Source: JAFAGX01 sp035624085
GTDB lineage: Bacteria > Acidobacteriota > Terriglobia > Terriglobales > Acidobacteriaceae
Assembly: GCA_035624085.1 (NCBI GenBank)
Contig: DASPSE010000012.1
Coordinates: forward strand, 1-36,987
Length of the DNA: 36,987 bases
Direction of reading: 5' to 3'
Below the pieces are notes generated by a model that was given only the letters and a program-made list of their open reading frames with translations, was not told where the DNA came from and did not search any database. Below are positions 31,376 through 36,987 of the stretch, one piece after another. Each line of letters starts with the position of its first letter. Position 1 is the first letter of the stretch. A program made the position numbers and the translations under genes.

Positions 31376-32701
31376 TCAAAGTCTCGCTTGGTCGCTATCC
31401 CCGGCTGATTCTCTGCCTAATTTCCGCCTTCTTCTTTCGTTGGGACTCCTGCGACCGATAGGGGATGGATTCACGCTACGGACAATCTCGCCGACTTCTC
31501 CCAGTGTGAGGATTTGAGTGGAATGTTTCGCAGCCTGCATGACAGCCTGCACGACCTCGGCTGTTACCGGCAACCCGTGCGTGCTCAGGAAGTAGACAAC
31601 ATTCGAGTTGCCCGACATCGGGCCTATTTCTATTTCCTGCTTTCGCGCCAGCCACGCTGCTGGGACACCGGAATAAACACGATCGGCAAGCCAGTTGTCA
31701 CCTTTCTTGTGGGCCTTAATGACTGCGGCCGCGTGGACGCCTGTCGCCGTGCGAAAGGCGTCCCGGCCCACGATTGGCGTGTTCACGGGTATCGGCACGC
31801 CCGTGCTCTCCGAAACTAATCCCACGTATTCCGGTAACCGGCTGAGGTCGTCGTCCCGCATCCCCAGCAGTTTCAAGTTAACCAGCAATCCCTCGATGGG
31901 AGTGTTGCCCACCCGTTCACCAATTCCAAGTGCGGTACCGTGGACGCGGCTCGCGCCCGCTTCAATGGCCACCAGGCTGTTGCCCATATCGAGGCCGCGG
32001 TCGCGATGTCCATGCCAGTCGATACCGACGTCTGCACCCAATTCTTTGACCAGGGACCTGACCCACGAAACCAGGTTGAAGACGCCGTCAGGAATGGCGG
32101 CGCCGCAGGTATCGCAGAGGCAGAGTCTTTTCGCCCCCGCTTCGATTGCCACCTCGAACAGAGTCTTCAGGTGATCCGGTGAGGACCGCACGGTGTCTTC
32201 GGTGACGTACATTACCTCCAGTCCCTCTCGAACGGCAAAATGGATAGCCTCGCGCGTATGACGCAAAATGTCTTCCAGGGACCATTCCTCTGCGTACTGG
32301 CGAATTGGACTGCTGCCAATGAAGACGCAGGCTTCGATGGGGACGCCGGTCGTTTGTGTGATCTCGGCGATCGGCTGGATGTCGATCATCATGGTGCGCG
32401 CGGCGCAATTCGGGCGGATGCGCATGCGTTCGCGGTCAATTTCCCGGCAGAGTGTCGTAACCGCCTCGCGTTGTCGGGGGCCGGCTCCAGGCAGTCCTAC
32501 ATCTGCGGTTTCGATGCCCAGGCTCTCCATGAGGTGGAGCAGGGCGACCTTGGTTTCGAGGGAAGGATCGCTGACCGACGGGCTTTGCAGGCCGTCGCGC
32601 AGGGTCTCGTCATCGATCATTACGTGATCCGGCCACTGCGCTCGCCTTGGGCCTTCGGCGGCCCAGTCGAAAATCAGGTTGCTCTGTTCTGCAGAGTTCA
32701 T
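31376..32701 (-). CDS. LeuA-like DRE-TIM metallo-enzyme in the benzoyl-CoA operon
   Basis: A 441-aa protein of the DRE-TIM superfamily (2-isopropylmalate synthase, homocitrate synthase, HMG-CoA lyase), which makes or breaks carbon-carbon bonds next to a carboxylate or thioester. The DRE motif is DETLRDGLQ (R35, D36, Q39). The second metal-site motif reads DWHGHRDRGLDMGNSL where LeuA has HxHND, so Asn is replaced by Arg. TALGIGERVGNTPIEG and VGRDAFRTATGVHAAAV follow. It has the short LeuA-type accessory region but lacks the C-terminal leucine-binding regulatory domain, and ends in a basic tail. ATG 32699-32701 has GGAAGG just upstream. It is the last gene of the operon, 30 bp after the TPR gene. 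Its reaction is unknown; a role in processing the C7 ring-cleavage product or a side chain is inference. Confidence 0.82.
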   Translation of the reverse strand: MNSAEQSNLIFDWAAEGPRRAQWPDHVMIDDETLRDGLQSPSVSDPSLETKVALLHLMESLGIETADVGLPGAGPRQREAVTTLCREIDRERMRIRPNCAARTMMIDIQPIAEITQTTGVPIEACVFIGSSPIRQYAEEWSLEDILRHTREAIHFAVREGLEVMYVTEDTVRSSPDHLKTLFEVAIEAGAKRLCLCDTCGAAIPDGVFNLVSWVRSLVKELGADVGIDWHGHRDRGLDMGNSLVAIEAGASRVHGTALGIGERVGNTPIEGLLVNLKLLGMRDDDLSRLPEYVGLVSESTGVPIPVNTPIVGRDAFRTATGVHAAAVIKAHKKGDNWLADRVYSGVPAAWLARKQEIEIGPMSGNSNVVYFLSTHGLPVTAEVVQAVMQAAKHSTQILTLGEVGEIVRSVNPSPIGRRSPNERRRRKLGRESAGDSDQARL

Positions 32702-32731
32702 ACCGCCTTCCCCAACCATCCGCGCAAGCGC

Positions 32732-33469
32732 CTAGCTTGCAGCTTTTTGTGCTTGACCGAACTCACGGGCGCGACGGAGGAGTTCGTCGGCTCCGGCTTC
32801 ATCGTTCTGCGCGCGGCGGATCATCGCAAGGTGATACAGGCTGCTCACCTCACCGATACTCTCTTCGCAACTGCGCTCGAATTCGAGCGCGGCCTTTTCC
32901 ACGTTACCTTGCCGTTCGTAAATCACGCCCAGATGGTAATGTGCCATCAAATATTCGGGCGTGAGTACCAGCGACTGTTCGAAATGCTCGCGCGCTTCTT
33001 CGAGCATTCCCGAATGGAACAAGGCGACGGCCAGGCGATAGTGTGCGGCTTTGTAGTCAGGATCGATCTCAAGACAACGCAGGAAAGCACGCGAGGCCTC
33101 CAGCATGTTGCCCCGGTGATACCAGGCTACGCCCAGATCGTAGTAGCCCAGGACGAACAACGGCGCTGCCTGCACTGCTTTCTCATAGTGTTCGATCGCC
33201 AAATCCATTGTGCCTTGATGAAAATAGAAAGAACCGAGCAGATGGTTGGCCAGCACATGATCGGGTTCGGCCTGCAACAACCTCTGCAACTCATGGCGGG
33301 CTTCCTCGCTGCGGCCATCGCGTTCGTGCACGAGAGCCAGCAACAGGCGCTGGTCTACGTAGGCATCGCGTAGGAAGAGGCCGCATTCTGCACAGAACTT
33401 GTCGGTTTCGACGGCCACGTGGCCGCACCTGGTGCATCGCTGGTCTGAAATCTTCGCTTTCTCCGTCAT
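32732..33469 (-). CDS. Zinc-ribbon plus TPR protein in the benzoyl-CoA operon
   Basis: A 245-aa protein with an N-terminal zinc ribbon (CTRCGHVAVETDKFCAECG, C-x2-C-x11-C-x2-C) followed by at least five tetratricopeptide repeats (LLGSFYFHQGTMDLAIEHYE, YYDLGVAWYHRGNMLEASRA, HYRLAVALFHSGMLEEAREH, HYHLGVIYERQGNVEKAALE). It has no signal peptide or membrane helix, so it is cytoplasmic. TPRs serve as protein-protein scaffolds; the ribbon could bind zinc or mediate contact. It is not part of the known benzoyl-CoA pathway. ATG 33467-33469 has GAGGGT seven bases upstream and lies 28 bp after the SDR gene. It could assemble or protect pathway enzymes, but this is inference from position. Confidence 0.85.
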   Translation of the reverse strand: MTEKAKISDQRCTRCGHVAVETDKFCAECGLFLRDAYVDQRLLLALVHERDGRSEEARHELQRLLQAEPDHVLANHLLGSFYFHQGTMDLAIEHYEKAVQAAPLFVLGYYDLGVAWYHRGNMLEASRAFLRCLEIDPDYKAAHYRLAVALFHSGMLEEAREHFEQSLVLTPEYLMAHYHLGVIYERQGNVEKAALEFERSCEESIGEVSSLYHLAMIRRAQNDEAGADELLRRAREFGQAQKAAS

Positions 33470-33497
33470 ACTTGTACCCTCTGATGGTAGGAACTTT

Positions 33498-34232
33498 TCA
33501 ATCGGCTCCAAGGTACTGCCCGCCATCTACCCGCAGTATCTGTCCCGTGATGTGACTTGCCCCGGGTCCGCACAGAAAAAGCACCGCAGACGCCACATCG
33601 GATGGTTCGAGCAATTTCCCGAGCGGGCTCTCGGCGACGGCGGCGTCGCGAATTTCTTTAGGCAAAGCTTCCGTTAGGGGAGTACGAACCCAACCGGGCT
33701 CGACTACATTCACAAGAATCCCGAAACGCCCGGTTTCGCGGGCAACGCTCTTTGCCAATCCGAGCAAACCCGCCTTGCTCGCGGAATATGCCGATGTTCC
33801 AAACTTTCCCCGCGATCCATTGATAGAGCCGATCAGCACGATTCGTCCTCCATTACCGCGCCGCATCGCCGGGATACTGTGGCGCAGAAGTAGGAAAGCT
33901 CCGCGCAGGTTGACGGACTGGATCAAATCCCAGTCTCCTACAGCAAGCTTCCAGATCACACCTTCGCGCGTGACTCCTGCCGCGTGAACGACCAGATCAA
34001 TCCGCTGGTGTTCCTGCACAACTTGAGCAATGGCCGCAGCGACCGACGTGTCGGCGCCTACGTCGCACTGGATCCAAGCCGACGCTTTGTCCTGGGGTGG
34101 GCAGACATCCAGTGATATTGCGCGAACGCCGGCGTTGCGCAGGGCCTCAATTATCGCTGTTCCGATGCCACCGGAGCCGCCGGTTATTACGGCGACTTGG
34201 CCGGAAAGACATGTATTCTCCGCCAAGCTCAT
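33498..34232 (-). CDS. Short-chain dehydrogenase/reductase (3-hydroxyacyl-CoA type likely)
   Basis: A 244-aa classical SDR: the nucleotide-binding TGGSGGIG at residues 17-24, CDVGA, the HAAG stretch, N108, and the catalytic triad S136, Y149 and K153 (YSASK). PGWVRTPL and GQILRVDGGQYLGAD close the protein. FabG-like sequence suggests oxidation or reduction of a 3-hydroxy/3-oxoacyl thioester; in this operon the likely substrate is 3-hydroxypimeloyl-CoA, the ring-opening product. That assignment rests on context. Its ATG overlaps the stop of the Oah gene by four bases (ATGA), so the two are translationally coupled. Confidence 0.88.
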   Translation of the reverse strand: MSLAENTCLSGQVAVITGGSGGIGTAIIEALRNAGVRAISLDVCPPQDKASAWIQCDVGADTSVAAAIAQVVQEHQRIDLVVHAAGVTREGVIWKLAVGDWDLIQSVNLRGAFLLLRHSIPAMRRGNGGRIVLIGSINGSRGKFGTSAYSASKAGLLGLAKSVARETGRFGILVNVVEPGWVRTPLTEALPKEIRDAAVAESPLGKLLEPSDVASAVLFLCGPGASHITGQILRVDGGQYLGAD

Positions 34233-35338
34233 TTCCCCACTTTCGCTTCCTCGTCTTGTGCGACCCAGGGAGCGATGTCACGGATAAGCTCTTCATTCCA
34301 GCGTGCGCCTTCCGCCAACCGCTGCCGCAGCCGGACGAAGTCTACTTCCCGTTCGTTTTTCGTACCGTAGTGAAAGGCACGGAAGCCGGCGTTCGCCTCG
34401 GTCATCATATTCAATGCCAACCAGGCACGATTCGACTCGCGGTTCCGGTCCCAGTGCTCCAGCTTGTGCTTGCGCAGGCTTTCTAAGGTCTTGGTCAGGC
34501 AATCGGGCATGCTGTAAAGAATTCGAGTGCAAAGGTTCTCCACTGTTTCGTCCAGAAGAGTGAAATCGGTGGTCGTCTTGGCCATCAGGGCTTTTCCCTC
34601 TCGCTGAGCCAGCCCAGTCTTCCACTCGCCCAGTACCACCCGGCCGTATTCGTCGAGTAAGCGGTCTGTCACGACCAGGGGATTGGGGATCCAGTTCCCG
34701 TCCAGTTTGAGCACGGGCACCACCTGGGTCAGGCCGCCAAGCCAGTAGAAGCGGTGAGCGCTCCAAGGCTGGCACAGAGTTGCGCTGTACGTCGCACGCT
34801 CAACTCCAACGAAAACTGGGAGGAAATCTGTGCTGCCGCCGTCGGGCACCGATCCGTGCTTAGGTCCCGCCTGACTGAAAATAGCGAGGTCGCTCGCGAT
34901 CGAAAAGTCACACGCCATCCCGATCTCCTGGCCGCCGCCCACACGCATTCCATTGACGCGGCAGACCACCGGCTTGTCGCACTGCAATACCGCGGTAACC
35001 ATGTCGTTAAACAGGCGCATGTATTGCCGATATTCCCCCGGAGCCCCGGCATAGACCTCTGCGTATTCGCGCGTGTTGCCGCCGGCGCAGAACGCACGTG
35101 TGCCAGCGCCGGTGAGAACGACAGCCACCGCCGCACGGTCATTGCCGGCTTCGCGCAAAGCCAGAATCACCTCCTTAATCATATTGGTCGTGTAGGCATT
35201 CATTTCCGCTGGGTTGTTCAGGGTAATCCACACGTTGTGCAGTCCTTCGGCGGCCCTGCCAGCGTCATCGCGGACGGGGCGACGCTCGAGGATGATCTCT
35301 CGGGGATTGAAGTGTTCGACAAGGTTGTGGTTCTTCAT
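34229..35338 (-). CDS. oah: 6-Oxocyclohex-1-ene-1-carbonyl-CoA hydrolase (ring-opening)
   Basis: Adds two waters to 6-oxocyclohex-1-ene-1-carbonyl-CoA and opens the ring to 3-hydroxypimeloyl-CoA, the key ring-cleavage step of anaerobic benzoyl-CoA degradation. The 369-aa crotonase-fold protein begins NHNLVEHFNPREIILERRPV, carries the oxyanion-hole segments RAFCAGGNTREY and NGMRVGGGQEIGMACDF, and ends in FHYGTKNEREVDFVRLRQRL, a stretch characteristic of this family. Length fits (about 375 aa). Had lies directly upstream, as in known pathways. I chose ATG 35336-35338 with GAGGA upstream; ATG 35348-35350 overlaps the Had stop and is the alternative. The frame open to 35515 is an artefact of overlap with Had. 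Confidence 0.93.
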   Translation of the reverse strand: MKNHNLVEHFNPREIILERRPVRDDAGRAAEGLHNVWITLNNPAEMNAYTTNMIKEVILALREAGNDRAAVAVVLTGAGTRAFCAGGNTREYAEVYAGAPGEYRQYMRLFNDMVTAVLQCDKPVVCRVNGMRVGGGQEIGMACDFSIASDLAIFSQAGPKHGSVPDGGSTDFLPVFVGVERATYSATLCQPWSAHRFYWLGGLTQVVPVLKLDGNWIPNPLVVTDRLLDEYGRVVLGEWKTGLAQREGKALMAKTTTDFTLLDETVENLCTRILYSMPDCLTKTLESLRKHKLEHWDRNRESNRAWLALNMMTEANAGFRAFHYGTKNEREVDFVRLRQRLAEGARWNEELIRDIAPWVAQDEEAKVGK

Positions 35339-35346
35339 AGTTTTCC

Positions 35347-36471
35347 TCATTGAGTCGGGGGAATCAGAACGGCGCGGCGGCGAATGGCATGCTTGTGTGC
35401 GGCCTCCAATACGTCGGGCGCTTCGTCGAGCGAGTGCTCTTCTATATAAGGAGCGAGAGCGATCTTGCCTTCCAAGACCAGAGACAAGGCTGCAGGGTAC
35501 TGCTCCGGCGGGCATCCCCAGTTGCCGCGGGCGGTAGCGTCAAAGGCCATTAGGTTGGACAGGCGAATTTCCACCGGCTTCGGTGAGTAGCCGACCACGG
35601 CCAGATAACCGCCGTGATCAAGCAGGCCGAACGCGGTTGTCTGACCCGCGGTAGTCCCACTGGTTTCGAAAATCCTGAGACCAATTCCGTTCCGTCCGCT
35701 CTGTTTCGCGAACGAGCGAACCGCGGATTTGAGATCCTTATCGTTCATCTGGCTAGCATCAAGCGTAAGAGAAGCTCCGTGCTGTGCAGCCAATTCCAGC
35801 CGCTCGCGATCGATATCAATGGCCACGACTGCCGCTCCCAGCGCGGCCGCGATCTGCACGCCAAATCCGCCGATGCCGCCCGCGCCGGTGAAAACGGCAA
35901 CATCGTCCGGGCCAAGCTGTGCTCGCCGGGTCGCCTCAAATGGAGTTGTGACCGCATCCGCGACAACAGAGAGTGCGGCCAATGCAATTCCTCCTGGCAG
36001 TTTCTCAGGTACAGCACAAAGCCCACGGCCGGGAACGACCACGTGCGTGGCGAAACCGCCGTCGCCGTCGTTGCCCGGCATAAATTGCTTGCGGCAGATG
36101 GTGGCGCGTCCTGCCCTGCACGCCGGACACTCCCCGCAGGGAATCACAGCAGGGACAATCACGGTCCGCCCCTGCCAATGAGAAACTCTCTCGCCCGCCG
36201 CAACGACTCGGCCAACGATTTCGTGACCAAGGACCAACGGCAAGGGATGTCGCGTGGGTACGCCATCGAAGGCATAGCCGATGTCCGTATGACAAACACC
36301 ACATCCCGCGACCTTGATTACTACCTGATCGAGGCCCGGCTCCAGTGCAGGAAATTCCAGCAGTTCGAGCCGCTGGCCAACCCCGACCAACCGGAATCCG
36401 TAGGAGCCGCGGATCGCATGGGCAAATTTTTCTTTGCTGTTTGTAACCGTCGTGTCAATCACAGTAGACAT
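35347..36471 (-). CDS. had: 6-Hydroxycyclohex-1-ene-1-carbonyl-CoA dehydrogenase
   Basis: NAD+-dependent zinc alcohol dehydrogenase that oxidises the hydrated dienoyl-CoA product before ring opening. The 374-aa protein shows catalytic-zinc residues in GCGVCHTD (C57 and neighbours) and GHE, structural-zinc cysteines C112, C115, C118 and C126 (CGECPACRAGRATIC), the Rossmann motif GAGGIGGFGVQIAAALGA, and the family-specific RIFETSGTTAGQTTAFGLL, which is unlike general MDR enzymes. It starts at ATG 36469-36471, seven bases after the upstream gene's stop, with GAGG between. Its stop is close to or overlaps the start of oah. The family, context and length all agree. Confidence 0.92.
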   Translation of the reverse strand: MSTVIDTTVTNSKEKFAHAIRGSYGFRLVGVGQRLELLEFPALEPGLDQVVIKVAGCGVCHTDIGYAFDGVPTRHPLPLVLGHEIVGRVVAAGERVSHWQGRTVIVPAVIPCGECPACRAGRATICRKQFMPGNDGDGGFATHVVVPGRGLCAVPEKLPGGIALAALSVVADAVTTPFEATRRAQLGPDDVAVFTGAGGIGGFGVQIAAALGAAVVAIDIDRERLELAAQHGASLTLDASQMNDKDLKSAVRSFAKQSGRNGIGLRIFETSGTTAGQTTAFGLLDHGGYLAVVGYSPKPVEIRLSNLMAFDATARGNWGCPPEQYPAALSLVLEGKIALAPYIEEHSLDEAPDVLEAAHKHAIRRRAVLIPPTQ

Positions 36472-36477
36472 AAAGCC

Positions 36478-36987
36478 TCACGAAACCAGTTGCGCGCTAG
36501 CCAGGCTGTCTCGTGCAGCCAGCCTCTTGTGTCCAAGAAGCGCCGCTCCGAGCGCGCACACGTAGTCGCAGTCGGGCGGGACATTGACTTTGGCTCCCAG
36601 TTTCTCTTGCAGTGCCTTCACCATGCCGGCTTGAAGGGCGACGCCTCCGATCAGGGTCATTTCGCCTTCCATGCCGACGCGCTTAAGCATGCCGGCTGCC
36701 CGATCTGCCAGTGAATCGTGGATTCCACGTAAAATGTTTTCCACGCTCACCCCGGCGCTGACGTGGTTGATGATTTCGCTCTCCGCCAGCACCGCGCAAA
36801 CACTGCTAATCGGCTGCGGATTGGTGGCTTGCAGGGAGATTGTGCCGACATCTTCAATCGAAATTTCCAGATACTTCGCAGCACGCACGATAAACATCCC
36901 GGACCCAGCGGCGCACTTGTCATTGGTCTTGAAGCTGCGAACCTTACCTGACTCGCCCATACTGATGGCACGCGTTGACTGGCCCCC
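36478..36987 (-). CDS. BcrA/BcrD-type ATPase subunit of class I benzoyl-CoA reductase (N-terminus missing)
   Basis: This 3'-terminal fragment encodes 169 residues and enters from the right edge. It belongs to the BadF/BadG/BcrA/BcrD/HgdC family of ASKHA ATPases, which drive electrons uphill into the dearomatising subunits using ATP. Visible are GGQSTRAI near the entry point, the first [4Fe-4S] ligand in NDKCAAGSGMF, the second in SSVCAVLAESE, and the C-terminal adenosine-site motif LIGGVALQAGM. The stretch NHVSAGVSVENILRGIHDSL resembles BcrD/BadG more than 2-hydroxyacyl-CoA dehydratase activators, and Had and Oah downstream support benzoyl-CoA reductase. A versus D subunit cannot be decided from this fragment. 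An ATG at 36958-36960 exists but is internal. It is the first visible gene of the operon. Confidence 0.85.
   Translation of the reverse strand, partial: GGQSTRAISMGESGKVRSFKTNDKCAAGSGMFIVRAAKYLEISIEDVGTISLQATNPQPISSVCAVLAESEIINHVSAGVSVENILRGIHDSLADRAAGMLKRVGMEGEMTLIGGVALQAGMVKALQEKLGAKVNVPPDCDYVCALGAALLGHKRLAARDSLASAQLVS

Noticed and set aside
31376..32701. Calling this gene leuA or a plain HMG-CoA lyase
   Set aside because: The regulatory domain of LeuA is missing, the metal motif differs from both families and the operon has no leucine or HMG-CoA context.
32240..33373. Plus-strand frame of 377 codons opposite the LeuA-like and TPR genes
   Set aside because: It is antisense to two well-supported genes and shows no recognisable domain.
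35614..36714. Plus-strand frame of 366 codons across the had and bcr genes
   Set aside because: It runs antisense through two conserved genes; its composition is not protein-like and it has no ribosome-binding site.
36478..36987. Activator of 2-hydroxyacyl-CoA dehydratase (HgdC type)
   Set aside because: The family is the same, but the neighbouring had and oah and the BcrD-like stretch after the second cysteine favour benzoyl-CoA reductase.

Overview
The window looks like chromosomal DNA of an Acidobacteriota bacterium (Terriglobia / Koribacter-like), probably from soil or a metagenome. This is inferred from gene style, since no rRNA or other phylogenetic marker is present. Supporting traits are a moderately GC-rich sequence, a PASTA-less Ser/Thr kinase, a VWFA-like secreted protein, a winged-helix/TM/TPR one-component regulator, a many-Asp-box VPS10-like exported protein, and short palindromic intergenic repeats with a GCGAAGGATCT core. 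I saw no tRNA, rRNA, CRISPR array, prophage or complete IS element.

Layout, left to right. (1) 1-6.2 kb, mostly minus strand: the N-terminal part of a Ser/Thr kinase gene whose 5' end carries a 143-bp duplication, inositol-1-phosphate synthase, a small cupin, a small secreted protein, a DedA membrane protein and a 74-aa protein; then endonuclease III (plus) and a VWFA-like secreted protein (minus). (2) 6.5-15.6 kb, plus strand: exported GH38 alpha-mannosidase with a sugar-porter MFS gene 12 bp downstream, a palindromic repeat region, an exported LolA-like protein and a 1061-aa Asp-box/VPS10-like protein. (3) 15.7-22.1 kb: NAD(P)-dependent aldehyde dehydrogenase (minus), divergent from a FdhF/YdeP-type molybdopterin oxidoreductase and an OFA-type (oxalate/formate) MFS transporter, then a small outer-membrane barrel protein. 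(4) 22.3-31.4 kb: a GT39-type membrane glycosyltransferase, a MITE-like element with 18-bp terminal inverted repeats and a 7-bp flanking duplication, a LysR regulator, a STAS protein, two very small genes (55 and 62 aa) with strong Shine-Dalgarno sites, a winged-helix/TPR regulator and a 589-aa secreted protein preceded by a perfect LacI-type palindrome. (5) 31.4-37.0 kb, minus strand: a compact operon for anaerobic benzoyl-CoA degradation that runs in from beyond the right edge. Its genes are a BcrA/BcrD-type ATPase subunit of class I benzoyl-CoA reductase (partial), 6-hydroxycyclohex-1-ene-1-carbonyl-CoA dehydrogenase (Had), ring-opening 6-oxocyclohex-1-ene-1-carbonyl-CoA hydrolase (Oah), an SDR dehydrogenase, a zinc-ribbon/TPR protein and a LeuA-like DRE-TIM enzyme with an altered metal-site motif.

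How the parts fit. The right-hand operon is the most notable content. Benzoyl-CoA reductase would dearomatise benzoyl-CoA, a hydratase outside the window would add water, Had would oxidise the alcohol and Oah would open the ring to 3-hydroxypimeloyl-CoA. The SDR could then carry out the next oxidation. The last two genes (zinc-ribbon/TPR and LeuA-like) belong to the same transcription unit but not to the textbook pathway, and are the best candidates for something undescribed. The mannosidase/sugar-porter pair suggests use of mannose-containing glycans, and the FdhF-like/OFA pair suggests formate or oxalate metabolism.
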